Assembly: GCF_008087625.1 (NCBI RefSeq)
Contig: NZ_CP042997.1
Coordinates: 9,796,001 to 9,860,000, forward strand
Reading direction: 5' to 3'
DNA from: Aquisphaera giovannonii
GTDB taxonomy: Bacteria > Planctomycetota > Planctomycetia > Isosphaerales > Isosphaeraceae
Length of the DNA: 64,000 nt
Shown one piece after another: positions 8,676 to 18,442 of this stretch. Under the pieces are notes generated by a model that was not told where the DNA came from, made no database searches, and worked only from the letters and a program-made list of their open reading frames with translations. Position 1 is the first letter of the stretch. The number at the start of each line of letters is the position of its first letter. Made by a program: the position numbers and the translations under genes.

Positions 8676-9198
8676 GCGGAGAGGAGCCTCAAGCGATACG
8701 GTCCTCCGCTGCGAATCCGGTCGGGGTCATTCGCCTCGCCACCTTCAGCGCCCTGGTGAGCTCGGCTTTGCCCGCAACTCGGGCCGAGGGACCATTCTTA
8801 TCCCCTCCCCCCGCCGCGGGGGAGGGTTAGGGAGAGGGGGTCCGGGGGCCTTCGAGTGCCAGGCGAGCTCGCGAGGCGGCGAGGCCTCGACGGATACTCC
8901 CGGGTTGTTTTCGCATGTCTTCGGCGGTCGCCCCCTCTCCCTAGCCCTCCCCCGCGGTGGGGGGAGGGGACCGGAGTGCCGCATGCCCACTCGCGGGTCA
9001 TGACAGGCCCGGCAAGGCGCGAGCCGGAGCGATTGCCCCGGACGAAGGGGTGGGCCCCAGACGCCCGCTCGCTCCCCGCGGCGCGGCCGTCGGCATCGCG
9101 TTTGCCTTTATGAAGAATCGTGGCGATGAGCCAGGGCCTTCGGGGCCGGCCTCTCCGGGCCTCGCGGGATCGGACGATCGATTGAGGGCACAAGGCGA
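8676..9198. other. Intergenic region with a long inverted repeat
   Basis: No gene is supported in these 523 bp between two plus-strand genes. The main content is the inverted repeat at 8801-8970. The final 30 bp contain no clear ribosome-binding site for the recQ-like gene that follows. Confidence 0.6.
8801..8970. repeat. Inverted repeat, 40-nt arms around a 90-nt spacer
   Basis: The arm at 8801-8840 (a TCCCCTCCCC tract, a CCGCGG core, then GGGAGAGGGGG) is the reverse complement of 8931-8970 with only two mismatches. Each arm is itself a near palindrome built from C-rich and G-rich halves. It resembles the CCCTCTCC...GGAGAGGG repeats scattered in many bacterial genomes. No transposase is nearby. 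Confidence 0.85.
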
Positions 9199-10716
9199 AT
9201 GCCAGGGACCCAACCCGCCGCGGGGCCGGTGCACGACCGGGCCGCGCTGTCGCGTCGCTTGCAGGAGCATTTCGGCTTCCGGAGGTTCCGCCGGGGCCAG
9301 GAGCAGGCCGTCCGCTCGGCCCTCCTGGGGCAGGACACGCTGGTCCTGATGCCCACGGGCTCGGGCAAGAGCCTCTGCTATCAGCTCCCGGCGCTGGAGG
9401 CGGAGGGGGCGACGATCGTGGTGAGCCCGCTCATCGCCCTCATGAAGGACCAGGTCGAGTCGCTCCGCTCTCGGGGCCTGCCGGCCCTTATGATCAACAG
9501 CCACCTCTCCGCCGCCGAGCGGAGGGCCGCCGAGGAGGTGATCGCCGGGGGCTTCCCCGCGTTCGTCTTCACGACGCCGGAGCAGCTCGCCGACCCGGAC
9601 TTCCGGGCCCTGCTGCGAAAGACCCAGGTCGACCTCTTCGTCGTGGACGAGGCCCACTGCGTGAGCCAGTGGGGGCACGACTTCCGCCCCGAATACCTCA
9701 CGCTCGGCGACGTCATCGAGGACCTGGGCCGGCCCACCGTACTCGCCCTCACGGCGACCGCCACGAGCGAGGTGGCCGACGACATCCTGCGGCAGCTCCG
9801 CATCCCGGACGCCCGCGTCGTCTCGACGGGATTCGACCGCCCGAACCTGCACATCGCCGCCACCCGCGCCACGAGCGAGGAGGACCGGTTCGCCCGCGTG
9901 TCGCGGGCCGTGGCCCGCTGCACGATCGAGGGCCTGGGGGGCGGGATCATCTACGCGTCGACCGTGAAGGCCGTCGGCGAGCTGGCCGACCGGCTCCGCG
10001 AGGAGGGCCTGTCGGTCGGCACCTACCACGGCCGGATGAGGGCCGCCGACCGCGCCGCCAGCCAGGACGCGTTCATGAGCGGCGAGGTCCCCGTCATGGT
10101 GGCGACCAACGCCTTCGGCCTGGGGATCGACAAGCCGGACATCCGCTTCGTCATCCACGCCCACCTGCCGGGGACCCTGGAGGCGTACTACCAGGAGATC
10201 GGCCGGGCGGGCCGCGACGGCGGGCCCGCCCGCTGCGAGCTGATCTACACCGACGACGACCAGAAGCTCCACAAGTTCTTCCAGTCGGGCCGGTACCCCA
10301 CGCCCGAGGACCTCGTCAACGCGCACCACGCCCTCAAGCGGCTGGCGGAGACGCCGCCGCTGTTCGACGAGCTCCAGGCGATCTCGCCGCTGCCGAAGTC
10401 GCGCCTCAAGTCGGCGCTGAACCTGTTCCGCTCGAAGAAGATCGTCAAGGAGGACATCGGCGGGCGATACCTGCTGCTCCGGCCGGACCTCACGACGGCC
10501 GACCTGACGCGGATCGGCCGCGAATACGAGGAGCGCGAGGAGGCGGAGCAGCTCAGGCTCCGCCGGATCCTCGACCTGGCCGAGCGTCGGGCGTGCCGCT
10601 GGCAGTTCCTGCTCGACGAGTTCGAGCCGGACCTGCCCCACGAGCCCTGCGGCCATTGCGACAACTGCGCCGCGGGCCGCGGCACGCCGGAGGTCCCCCT
10701 GCGGAAGGCGTCATGA
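9199..10716 (+). CDS. recQ: RecQ-family ATP-dependent DNA helicase
   Basis: 505 residues. The superfamily 2 helicase core is complete: FRRGQEQAV (Q-motif region, about 31-38), Walker A MPTGSGKS at 51-58, motif II DEAH at 150-153, LALTATAT (motif III), and the second RecA-like domain with [18 protein letters not shown] and [11 protein letters not shown] RecQ zinc-binding domain follows with Cys466, Cys484, Cys487 and Cys490. The HRDC domain of longer RecQ proteins is absent, so it is about 100 residues shorter than the E. coli enzyme. The family unwinds DNA 3' to 5' in recombination and repair. It stands alone between an intergenic repeat region and a convergent gene. The presence of both core domains and the zinc site makes it likely to be active. 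Confidence 0.95.
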   Translation: MPGTQPAAGPVHDRAALSRRLQEHFGFRRFRRGQEQAVRSALLGQDTLVLMPTGSGKSLCYQLPALEAEGATIVVSPLIALMKDQVESLRSRGLPALMINSHLSAAERRAAEEVIAGGFPAFVFTTPEQLADPDFRALLRKTQVDLFVVDEAHCVSQWGHDFRPEYLTLGDVIEDLGRPTVLALTATATSEVADDILRQLRIPDARVVSTGFDRPNLHIAATRATSEEDRFARVSRAVARCTIEGLGGGIIYASTVKAVGELADRLREEGLSVGTYHGRMRAADRAASQDAFMSGEVPVMVATNAFGLGIDKPDIRFVIHAHLPGTLEAYYQEIGRAGRDGGPARCELIYTDDDQKLHKFFQSGRYPTPEDLVNAHHALKRLAETPPLFDELQAISPLPKSRLKSALNLFRSKKIVKEDIGGRYLLLRPDLTTADLTRIGREYEEREEAEQLRLRRILDLAERRACRWQFLLDEFEPDLPHEPCGHCDNCAAGRGTPEVPLRKAS

Positions 10717-10772
10717 GCGATTGACGTGTCGCGACCGGCCCCGGCGCGAGAACTCCGCCGGGCCGATCGCGG

Positions 10773-11219
10773 CTACTTCTTCTCCTTGTCCTTCGGCACG
10801 TTCTCCGGCGGGGGCTCCATCGCGACGTCGTCCTTCGCGCCCGGGATGCTGGGCATCCTGCCCGGCGTCGGGAAGGCCTTGTCGGGGATGTCCTTCAGGT
10901 CCTTCTTGCGGTCCTTCTCCTCCAGCAGGGAATACCGCTTGTCCCCCTTGGAGCCGATCTCGTACCGCCCCCAGTACACCTGGCTGCTCGGGTTGTAGAA
11001 GTAGATGTACTGCGGCTGCGAGGGGTAGTAGATGCAGTAGTGGTACGTGTACGTCGTCGTGGTGACCGTCGGGTAGAAATAGTAGTTCGTGTAGTAGTAG
11101 CCGTTGTTCTGGCTGTAGTTCCACGACGAATCGTAGTACTGCCGCGGGCCGTAGGCGGACGCGTCGGGGACGTACAGGGCCAGGGCGGCCAGCAGGGGGA
11201 GGACTCGGCTCGGCTTCAT
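10773..11219 (-). CDS. Small exported Tyr/Asn-rich protein
   Basis: 148 residues from an ATG at 11219 preceded by GAGGAG at good spacing; the open frame extends further upstream but without a better start. An N-terminal signal peptide (MKPSRVLPLLAALALYV, cleavage near ASA) is followed by an unusually Tyr-rich stretch from about residue 24 to 85, with runs such as NGYYYTNYYFYP and PQYIYFYNP. A charged C-terminal tail follows, with EEKDRKKDLKDIPDKAF and a Lys-rich end. No domain is recognised. The composition suggests an exported surface or matrix protein. It starts the region that holds the kinase and caspases, but a link to them is not shown. Its 3' end faces the recQ-like gene. Confidence 0.75.
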   Translation of the reverse strand: MKPSRVLPLLAALALYVPDASAYGPRQYYDSSWNYSQNNGYYYTNYYFYPTVTTTTYTYHYCIYYPSQPQYIYFYNPSSQVYWGRYEIGSKGDKRYSLLEEKDRKKDLKDIPDKAFPTPGRMPSIPGAKDDVAMEPPPENVPKDKEKK

Positions 11220-11416
11220 GGCGGTTCTCCTCAAGGAGGACATGACATCGGCAACGGGCCTGCGGGCGAGGGGCTTGGACGCCCGACGGGCGGGTCCGGG
11301 GCGAGTCGCGCAGGACATCGACCGCCCGGTGCGGCCCGGAGGCCGCATCGTCCACACGACCTATCCGCGACGGACGGGAGCTCGGACGAGGGCCGCGGGG
11401 AGCCGGCCAGCCCCGC

Positions 11417-12613
11417 TCACTTCGGCTTCGAGTCCGGTAGGTCGGCCGGCTCGACGGACCTGTTGTAGTGGACGCCGAGCGACTCGCGGAGCTTGCCGAC
11501 GCTGCGGGTCATCTCGTTGTACCGCGTGTCCTTGGGGTCCACCGGCTTGCCGCGGGCCGTCGCGTCGGCGTCGCGGCTCCGCTCGTTGACGGCCCCCTCG
11601 TCGGCCGGGGGCTCGGCGTCGGCGGGCCAGGCCGCCTTGAAGCTGACGCTGATCGTCCCGACGGACGAGGACGAGGGGAGCAGCTTCGCCGCGGCGCTCC
11701 TGGCGTACTCGGAGACGTGGAAGGCGTCGGACCGCTCATTGGTGATGTGCCAGCCGGGGATGAGGCCTTCCTGGCCCTTCGGGACGATGACGACCTCGTA
11801 CTCCTTGTTCTCGCTGAAGGCGAACATCGATAGGCCGTCGATCGCGAGCGTGACGGCCACGTCGTGGTCGGCCCGGTTGCTGACCTTCACCGCGTAGACC
11901 TCCCCGCGCCGGATGTTGACGAAGGCCAGGCCGTCCTTGTCGAGCGTCGCGGCCCGGGGCCGATAGGTCTGGAGGTCGGGCGTCGCGTCGCCGGGGTCGG
12001 GGCCGACGAGGACCTCGATCGAGTACGGGCTCCCGGCGCGGGCCGAGATCCGGGTGCCCTCCACGCAGGGCGGCCGGATGTTGTCGAGGGCATCGTTGAC
12101 GGCCTTCTCGCGCTCGGCCGGGGCCGCCTTCGGGGGCGCGACCAGCGTGATCCCGGTCAGGGAGGCGATGGTCGTCAGGTCGAAGACGCCGCGGGAGGCG
12201 AGGTCGACGATCGGCTCGCCCTGGCGGTCCTCGATGTGGGCCTTGATCATGAGCGCCGTGGTCTTGGAGGCCTTGTCAGTGACGTCGCGGAACTCGCCGG
12301 AGACGATCAGCTCGGCGCTGCGGGTGGTCTGCACGCCCATCTTCTCGAGCTGCTCCATCAGCGACTTGGCGATGGCGGGGCCGCCGGTCGCGCCGTGGCG
12401 GGCCACGTCCCCCTTGGCGACGAACTCGCCGACCTGCACCGCGTTGCCCCGGTCCTTGACGGCCCCCATCACCTGCCTGGCCAGCTCGGCCATCTCCTTC
12501 TCGAGCGGGCCGGCCGCCGCGGCCCGGGCGCAGGCCGCGAGGGACAGGGCCGCCGCGGGCAGCAGGCGGGCCCAGCCGCACCACCTTCGTCGTCTCGAGC
12601 TCGTTCGCGACAT
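11417..12613 (-). CDS. Exported FlgO/CsgG-like protein, paralogue 1
   Basis: 398 residues from the ATG at 12613 with a purine-rich upstream sequence; a longer start at 12646 is possible. After a basic, hydrophobic signal peptide, residues of about 35-190 resemble FlgO/CsgG-type envelope proteins: LEKEMAELARQVMGAVKDRG, then a predicted strand, then a LMEQLEKMGVQ helix and SGEFRDV. The C-terminal half (about 200-330) is a beta-rich domain with YAVKVSNRADHDVAVTL and SVSFKAAWPAD. The protein at 18443-19573 matches it along its length, so the two are paralogues. It lies 67 bp downstream of the kinase-cytochrome gene on the same strand and may be co-transcribed. Function unknown; an exported partner of the kinase is an inference. 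Confidence 0.75.
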   Translation of the reverse strand: MSRTSSRRRRWCGWARLLPAAALSLAACARAAAAGPLEKEMAELARQVMGAVKDRGNAVQVGEFVAKGDVARHGATGGPAIAKSLMEQLEKMGVQTTRSAELIVSGEFRDVTDKASKTTALMIKAHIEDRQGEPIVDLASRGVFDLTTIASLTGITLVAPPKAAPAEREKAVNDALDNIRPPCVEGTRISARAGSPYSIEVLVGPDPGDATPDLQTYRPRAATLDKDGLAFVNIRRGEVYAVKVSNRADHDVAVTLAIDGLSMFAFSENKEYEVVIVPKGQEGLIPGWHITNERSDAFHVSEYARSAAAKLLPSSSSVGTISVSFKAAWPADAEPPADEGAVNERSRDADATARGKPVDPKDTRYNEMTRSVGKLRESLGVHYNRSVEPADLPDSKPK

Positions 12614-12680
12614 CACAGCCCTACCCTTCGGATCTCGATGGGCCATGCCCGGCCCGGGGCCCGCCGCCGGGCAGACGCGA

Positions 12681-15600
12681 TCAGTACCTCCGCTGCGGGG
12701 TCCCGCGACGGATCTGGAGATTGACCTCGTGGAACGTGGACAGCGTGCGGTCCTTGAGCGAGTCCCACTCGGAACGCTTGAGCGAGCCGCCGTCGGCCAG
12801 GACGCCCAGGCCGAGCTTCCCGAGCGCCGGGTTGTCGCGGATCCGGTCGCGCAGGCCCTTCGCGTCGGCCATGCCGAGCTCGGCGGCGACCTCGTCGGCC
12901 CCCATGTCCTTCTGGTAGAGCCGGGCGATCGTCGTGATCGGCTCCGGGAAGTCGCGGGCCGGCTTGCCCTTGTCGGCGCCGACCCGGAGGAACGGCCCAG
13001 TCGACTGCTCGACCGCGGCCAGGAACTGGGCCTCGTCGCCGGCGAGGATCTTGTCCCACTCCGCCTTGGCCGGAACGAGCCGCTCGAGCTTCTCGCGGGC
13101 GGCGCCGGCCGCGGCGGCCCCGGCGCGGAGGCGGTCCTGGAAGCGGATGACGCCGTCGCGATGGCAGGCCATGCACGAGAGGCCGGCGACGATCAGGGTC
13201 GTGCCGGATGTCCGGAGCGAGTCCCCGACGACCTCGGGCGGGCCGCTGTCGATCCGGTTCCCCCTGGCGTCCACGAGCATGTAGCCCTGGAGCCCGTTGG
13301 GGAGGCTGAAGAGGATCTCGCCGCCGGCGTGCTCGAAGGCCAGCCGCGGGTAGGGGTTGTCCGCGAACGCCGGGCCGAGCGGGTAGCGGAGGAGGTTGCC
13401 GGTCCCGTCGGTGTTCCGGAAGTCGTAGCTCTTCCAGTAATAGCCGCCGGCCGACTCGTGGCGATCGACGAGCCGATTGTGGCTGGAGACGCCGCTCGCC
13501 GTGAACCCGGCGCGGCGGAGCTGGTCGCCCAGGAAGTCGCGCCGGACGTCCACGCCGAGCCGGGCCTCCAGCTGCTCGGCGGTCGCGGGGATGTTCAGGA
13601 TCGCGTGATAGAGCTCCGGGCGGGCCGCCGCGTCCAGGAACCAGTCGGCGCGGACGTCCGGAGGCCCGGCGTCCTCGCCGACCAGCTCGTCGAGCTCGAT
13701 GGCCAGCGGGCGGACCGGGTCGCCGGACGGGCGATGGCGGTAGGTCAGGCCGTACGGATACACCTTGAGGATTCGGTCCCAGACCTCGCGGGCCTCCCAG
13801 CCCAGGCCGGTGACGTCGATCGCCAGCACGACCTGCCCGGGGCCGAGGGCCTCGGGCACCGCGACCTTGCGCCGGCTGCTCAGGCTGTTGAGCAGCTTCG
13901 ACACCCCCGCGCGGGCCAGCCGCAGCTCCTCGTCGGTGACCCTGGGGTTGTTGTGAAGGGTGGCGAGGGTGAAGTACCGCCAGCGGGGCCGCTCGGCCGG
14001 GTCGATCGCCCTGAGGTGGCCGACGATCGTCCCGAGCACGTCGGCGTCGCCCACCGGCTTGCGACGCTCGTGGCGGGGGAACGCCGCCCCGGCCGCGATC
14101 CAGTCGCGGATCAACGCCAGCTCGCCGTCGGAGGGCTTGGGCCCGGAGGGGGGCATGTCCTTGTCCTCGCCGAGCCGCTTCCACAGCTCGGACTCCTCCG
14201 GCTTGCCCGGGGTGACGTACGGCTTCTCCCCCTCGCCGCGCCTCGCGACCAGGGCGTCCCGATCGAGGACGTCGTAGCCGGGGACCTCGAACCGGACGCC
14301 GTGGCAGCGGTGGCAATGCGCCTTCAGGAAGGCGCGGGCCTTCCCGGGCAACTCGGGATCGGCGGCGACCTTCGACGCGTCCCCGGAGCCTGTCCCGGAG
14401 GATGGCCGCTGCGGCTCCGGTCCACCCCCTGCGACTCCCCCTTGGTATGGGGGAGAGCCCGACTTCGCTTCTCCCGTTGCCAAGGGGTGATTCGGGTCGG
14501 CCGCGACCTTCGACGCGGGCGGGAACGCTGTCTCGGAAGCCGGGCGTTGTGGATTACCCCCTCCAACTCCCCCTTGGTAAGGGGGAGGGCCGGATTTCAC
14601 TTCTACCAGGGGGGGCTTCTGGGACGGGCTCTCGGAGGCCTGGGCGACGGTGGTGGGATCGCGAGGCGGCTCGGACTTGACCGGCGGAGGCTCGGGCTCG
14701 GAGGCGGGCTTCGGCTCGGCCCGAGGGACCGGCTCGGCCTCGGCCTCGCTCCCGCCCGGACGCGCCTTCTCGCCGGAACTCGACGGCCATCGGGGGCCGA
14801 GGAGGGCGGCCAGCACCGCGAGAGTCCCGACGCCGATCAGTGCGGCGACCAGGCCGACGGCCCGGCCCCGGCGTTGACGCGATTCCGCCTTCTGGCCCCG
14901 CCAGTCGGCCGCGGCGGCCGCCGGGCGAGGGTCGGTCGCCTCCTGGACGGCGGTCGGGGCCGTGGCGGGGTGGGTCGACGGCGCCTTCGGGTTCCAGGTC
15001 AGGTCGGCATCCGGGGTGCCGGCCGGCCCGGCGAGGTCCTCTTGCCGGTGCCGCACCGCCCGGTCGCGGTCGGCCCGCTCGAGCTCCCGGACGAACTCGC
15101 GGCAGCTCGGCCAGCGGTCGTCGGGCTTCTTGGCGAGGGCCCGGGCGACGGCGGGCCGCTCCCCGGCCGGCAGGCCGAAGAGGTCCGGCTCGCCGTGGAG
15201 GTGGCCCAGCAGCACGTCCGCGACCGGGCCCCGGAACGGGAGCTGCCCCGTCCGGAGCTGGACGTAGGTGACGGCGAGCGCGTACTGGTCGCTCCGGCCG
15301 CTGATCTTGCCCGCGAGCAGCTCCGGCGACGCGTAGTGGGGCGTCATGCAGCCGGAGTGGTCCTCGAGGCCCGCCTTCACCACCTTGGCCAGGCCGAAGT
15401 CCGCCAGCCGCGTCGAGCCGCCGACCAGGAACACGTTGTGGGGCTTGATGTCGCGGTGCTGGACGCCGACGAGCGTGCCGTCCGCCGCGCGGTGCCGGGG
15501 CTCGTTGAGGAAGTCGATCGCCGCGGCGAGCTCGCCCATGTAGCCGAGCAGCTCCGCCGGGGGCACGCCGGGCAGGCCCTCCTTGCGGCACTCGGCCAGG

Positions 15601-15890
15601 CGGTCCGTCAGGCTCTTGTCGCACAGCGGCATCGCCACGACCAGGCGGTCGTCCACCTGGACGATGAACTGGACGTCCAGCAGGTGGGGATGGCGGATGT
15701 CGCGGATGACGTCCAGCGAGCGCAGCTCCGGGCGGGCGAGCGCCGAGTCCAGGCGGATGAACTTCAGGGCGACGCGCACGCCCCCCGGGGCGATCGCCTC
15801 CCACGCCTCGCCCACGCCCCCCTCCCCGAGCTTCCGCACGAGTCGATAGCCGGTGACGGGTTCGGCGCCGGCCTCGAGGCGGAGTGGCAT
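12681..15890 (-). CDS. Transmembrane Ser/Thr protein kinase fused to c-type cytochrome domains
   Basis: 1069 residues from the ATG at 15890, which has a strong AGGAGG site. Residues of about 13-275 are a Hanks-type kinase: glycine loop GEGGVG at 22-27, Lys43, HRDIK at 145-149 and DFG from Asp164, all intact. A Pro-rich linker, one membrane segment (about 343-365) and a low-complexity stalk with two PPYQGGV repeats follow. The outer part has a first haem site CHRCH (Cys526, Cys529, His530) in a planctomycete cytochrome c-like domain with MPPSGPKPSDGELALIRDWI. A larger domain follows with LHNNPRVTDEEL and SGVSSHNRLVDRHE, and a second haem site CMACH (Cys906, Cys909, His910). The kinase would face the cytoplasm and the haems the periplasm. 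A FlgO-like gene follows on the same strand. Confidence 0.9.
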   Translation of the reverse strand: MPLRLEAGAEPVTGYRLVRKLGEGGVGEAWEAIAPGGVRVALKFIRLDSALARPELRSLDVIRDIRHPHLLDVQFIVQVDDRLVVAMPLCDKSLTDRLAECRKEGLPGVPPAELLGYMGELAAAIDFLNEPRHRAADGTLVGVQHRDIKPHNVFLVGGSTRLADFGLAKVVKAGLEDHSGCMTPHYASPELLAGKISGRSDQYALAVTYVQLRTGQLPFRGPVADVLLGHLHGEPDLFGLPAGERPAVARALAKKPDDRWPSCREFVRELERADRDRAVRHRQEDLAGPAGTPDADLTWNPKAPSTHPATAPTAVQEATDPRPAAAAADWRGQKAESRQRRGRAVGLVAALIGVGTLAVLAALLGPRWPSSSGEKARPGGSEAEAEPVPRAEPKPASEPEPPPVKSEPPRDPTTVAQASESPSQKPPLVEVKSGPPPYQGGVGGGNPQRPASETAFPPASKVAADPNHPLATGEAKSGSPPYQGGVAGGGPEPQRPSSGTGSGDASKVAADPELPGKARAFLKAHCHRCHGVRFEVPGYDVLDRDALVARRGEGEKPYVTPGKPEESELWKRLGEDKDMPPSGPKPSDGELALIRDWIAAGAAFPRHERRKPVGDADVLGTIVGHLRAIDPAERPRWRYFTLATLHNNPRVTDEELRLARAGVSKLLNSLSSRRKVAVPEALGPGQVVLAIDVTGLGWEAREVWDRILKVYPYGLTYRHRPSGDPVRPLAIELDELVGEDAGPPDVRADWFLDAAARPELYHAILNIPATAEQLEARLGVDVRRDFLGDQLRRAGFTASGVSSHNRLVDRHESAGGYYWKSYDFRNTDGTGNLLRYPLGPAFADNPYPRLAFEHAGGEILFSLPNGLQGYMLVDARGNRIDSGPPEVVGDSLRTSGTTLIVAGLSCMACHRDGVIRFQDRLRAGAAAAGAAREKLERLVPAKAEWDKILAGDEAQFLAAVEQSTGPFLRVGADKGKPARDFPEPITTIARLYQKDMGADEVAAELGMADAKGLRDRIRDNPALGKLGLGVLADGGSLKRSEWDSLKDRTLSTFHEVNLQIRRGTPQRRY
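14433..14590. repeat. Two CCCCCTTGGTA repeats inside the kinase gene, 132 bp apart
   Basis: The palindrome-like sequence ACTCCCCCTTGGTA followed by GGGGGAG occurs at 14433 and again at 14565, in the same frame. Both encode PPYQGGV in the stalk of the kinase-cytochrome protein, and the surrounding 44 codons (including SKVAADP) are also repeated. The nucleotide motif is like a widespread intergenic palindrome, here carried inside a coding sequence. Confidence 0.75.
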
Positions 15891-16398
15891 GACGGCCTCC
15901 TGGGTGGACCTGCCGCCCCGTGTCCCGGGGACCGGAGTCGGGCTGACGGGCGGACGACGGCCGGCGCGGGCCCCTACCCCAACCACATAGGATCCGGTCG
16001 TCGCGCTCGGGCCGGGCATCGGGATCGTCCTCCTCCGGGGCAACGGCTCCCGGGCGGAGGACCCGGTCCGGGGCGATTCCGCGCCGAGCCCCGCCATTCT
16101 CCTATCTCCGCAGCCCGGATGTAACGGACTATCCGCGAATCTGCCCTCGACCCGACGTCGATGTGAGCGGGACGACCTGTCGGCGGAAAGGCCGCAGGCC
16201 GGCGAGCGTCGGCCCGGGCGTCCGGATCGCACTGACGTGCGAGGCCGGGGGCTTCGCCCGTCCGAACCGCCCGCTCACGCGGGTAGTCACCTTGCCGTGA
16301 CATCGCCGGTGATGCGTCGAGCCGAGGTCCCACTCCGGCCGCGTAGGCCACTGCCCCATGATCCATCAACACCGCGGGCCGGTACCCGAAGTCGCGGC
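15891..16398. other. Intergenic region, nothing identified
   Basis: The region lies between the kinase-cytochrome gene and the caspase-SUMF1 gene, both on the minus strand. It presumably contains the kinase promoter. A 76-codon open frame at 16129-16359 has no motif. I see no repeat, RNA gene or clear promoter. Confidence 0.5.
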
Positions 16399-18174
16399 TC
16401 AGCGAGGGGCGGCCGCGACCCGGGCCACGCGGAAGCCGAGGTCGTAGCACCGGTAGTCCGGCTTGACCCCGACGCGGCGCGCGGACCGCGCGTATCGCGG
16501 GTCGTCGGCCCAGCTCCCGCCGCGATACACCCGCCGCGGCGCCTCCGAAGGTCCGGCGGGATCGTCGGGGGCCGCGTGCTCGTAGGCGTGCTCGTCGTAC
16601 CCGTCCCGGCACCATTCCCAGACGTTCCCGTGCATGTCGTGCAGGCCCCAGGCGTTCGCGGGGAACCGGCCGACGGGCGCGGCGAAGGCGTGGCCGTCTC
16701 GGGCCGCGATCGTCGTCCAGTCGGGGAACTTCGCCCGGGCGGTGCCGTCGGCGACGTTGCCGACCGAGGCGAGCGACTCCGGGTCGGGCCCGCTCGCGTA
16801 TCGCGAGGTCGTCCCCGCGCGGCAGGCGTACTCCCACTCGGCCTCCGTCGGCAGCCGGTAGGTCGCCGCTTCCTTTGAGCCCAGCCACGCGCAGAAGGCC
16901 GCCGCGTCGTTCCACGTCACGTTCGAGACCGGATGCTCGTCGGTCTGGGGGAAGCCGGGGTCTCGCCAGTTGTATTTCGGATCGGCCTCGAACCTCCCCT
17001 TGGACTCGTTCCAGCCGCGGCATCCCTTGCCGCCGCGCTCCGCCTCGGTGCGGTAGCCGGTCGCCTCGACGAAGCGGCGGAACTGCCCGACGGTCACCTC
17101 GGTCGCCCCCAGGTGGAACGGCCGCGTGATCCGCGCGGGGTGGGCGGGCTTCTCGTCGTCCTCCGCGTCCTCGTCGTCCGCCGAGCCCATCAGGAACGAG
17201 CCGGCCGGGATCGGCACCAGCTTCATCCCCAGGCTGTTGGTGATCGGAGAGTCGGCCCCGCCGGCCGCGGGCGTGCGGGTCTTGGACGTGTCTGCCGCGC
17301 CGGGGCCCGCCAGGCGGACGAGCGGGAACAGGTCGCGGCTCGTGCCGCGCAGCTCGGGCATCTGCCGCACGCCGTTCTTCTCCCGGACGTAGTCCCGCAC
17401 CCGCCGCTTGGCGTACTGGGCCAGCTCCTCGGGGGAGACCAGCGAGTCGCCGTCCAGGTCGGCCTCGCCGCCGAGCCCCTTGATCACGAAGTGGAAGAAG
17501 ACCCCGTGCTTGAGTTCCTCGTACTCCTGGGCCTTCTCCCCCTCGGAGCAGCTGAAGAAGGCCATCACCCCGCCCGGCGGCGGGACCACCTGCGGCCGGC
17601 TCAGGCTCTCGAGGTCCACCTCCGCCCTGGATCGCGAGTTCTTCGTCCGCGGGTCGTTGCGGCAGGCGTCGACCAGGAGCAGCTTCAGGCCGGCCCGGCA
17701 GGCCTCCAGCTCCTTGTAGACCTCGTCCAGCGGGATCAGGGTCGAGCGGTCGGCGAGCCTCGCGTCGGCCGGGCAGAAGTAGTTGGCCTTCTCGCCCGCG
17801 AACTGGACGCCGTGCCCGGCGAAGGCCACCACGACGGAGTCGGCCGGCTCCAGGTCCTCGAGGAGCAGCTTCAGCTCCTTGCGGATGTTGGCCGCCACCG
17901 GCAGCAGCCGCGGCCGCCGAGCCCCCAGCGTCTGCGTCATCAGGACGACGTTCGTCGGCTCGTAGCCGCCGGCCCGGAGCACCTCCGCCAGGCCGGTCAC
18001 GTCCTCCTCGGAATACGCCAGCTCGTGCAGCTCGTTCGGGTCGTACGCCCTGACCCCGACCAGCAGCGCGTAGGAGGCGCCCGGCTTCCCCTCGCGCCCG
18101 GCCGACGCAGCGGCCGCGAGCGACGGGGCCAGGAGGAGCGCCAGGGCGATCCGGAGGGGCGATCGATCGCGCAT
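16399..18174 (-). CDS. Exported caspase-like protease with SUMF1 (formylglycine-generating-enzyme-like) domain
   Basis: 591 residues with a cleavable signal peptide (hydrophobic 9-24). Residues of about 33-290 are a peptidase C14 caspase/metacaspase fold: AFAGHG with His121, and LLLVDACRND with Cys171, give the intact His-Cys dyad. SCSEGEKAQE and a DLDGDSLVSPEEL acidic loop follow. After a linker, residues of about 310-588 are a sulfatase-modifying-factor (SUMF1) domain: LGMKLVPIPAGSFLMGS, EVTVGQFRRFVEATGY, RLPTEAEWEYACRAG, HGNVWEWCRDGY and the ending RGGSW...GFRVAR. Such domains in bacterial conflict and signalling proteins are usually ligand-binding and not oxidases. Its signal peptide puts it outside the cytoplasm. 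A divergent FlgO-like gene starts 268 bp away, so they may share a promoter region. Confidence 0.92.
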   Translation of the reverse strand: MRDRSPLRIALALLLAPSLAAAASAGREGKPGASYALLVGVRAYDPNELHELAYSEEDVTGLAEVLRAGGYEPTNVVLMTQTLGARRPRLLPVAANIRKELKLLLEDLEPADSVVVAFAGHGVQFAGEKANYFCPADARLADRSTLIPLDEVYKELEACRAGLKLLLVDACRNDPRTKNSRSRAEVDLESLSRPQVVPPPGGVMAFFSCSEGEKAQEYEELKHGVFFHFVIKGLGGEADLDGDSLVSPEELAQYAKRRVRDYVREKNGVRQMPELRGTSRDLFPLVRLAGPGAADTSKTRTPAAGGADSPITNSLGMKLVPIPAGSFLMGSADDEDAEDDEKPAHPARITRPFHLGATEVTVGQFRRFVEATGYRTEAERGGKGCRGWNESKGRFEADPKYNWRDPGFPQTDEHPVSNVTWNDAAAFCAWLGSKEAATYRLPTEAEWEYACRAGTTSRYASGPDPESLASVGNVADGTARAKFPDWTTIAARDGHAFAAPVGRFPANAWGLHDMHGNVWEWCRDGYDEHAYEHAAPDDPAGPSEAPRRVYRGGSWADDPRYARSARRVGVKPDYRCYDLGFRVARVAAAPR

Positions 18175-18442
18175 GGAGGACGCCTCGTTCTCGGGATCGG
18201 GAGGTTCGGGCCCGGCCGCTTCCGATTGATGATAGAACGGCCATGTTGCTCGATTGTGTCGGGGGAGGCAAGGACCGCACGGATTCCATCGGCAAGCGTG
18301 CCCGATGCCCGCCCTCGATTGTCAGCGGGGCCCGCACCGGGTTAGTCTGAAGCCCATCGATCCGCGGCCCGCGAGGCGGCCGGGAAGGTCGCCGGGAATC
18401 CCCCCGTCGGCCGGCGGACCGAGCCGGATCCAGGACATCGCC

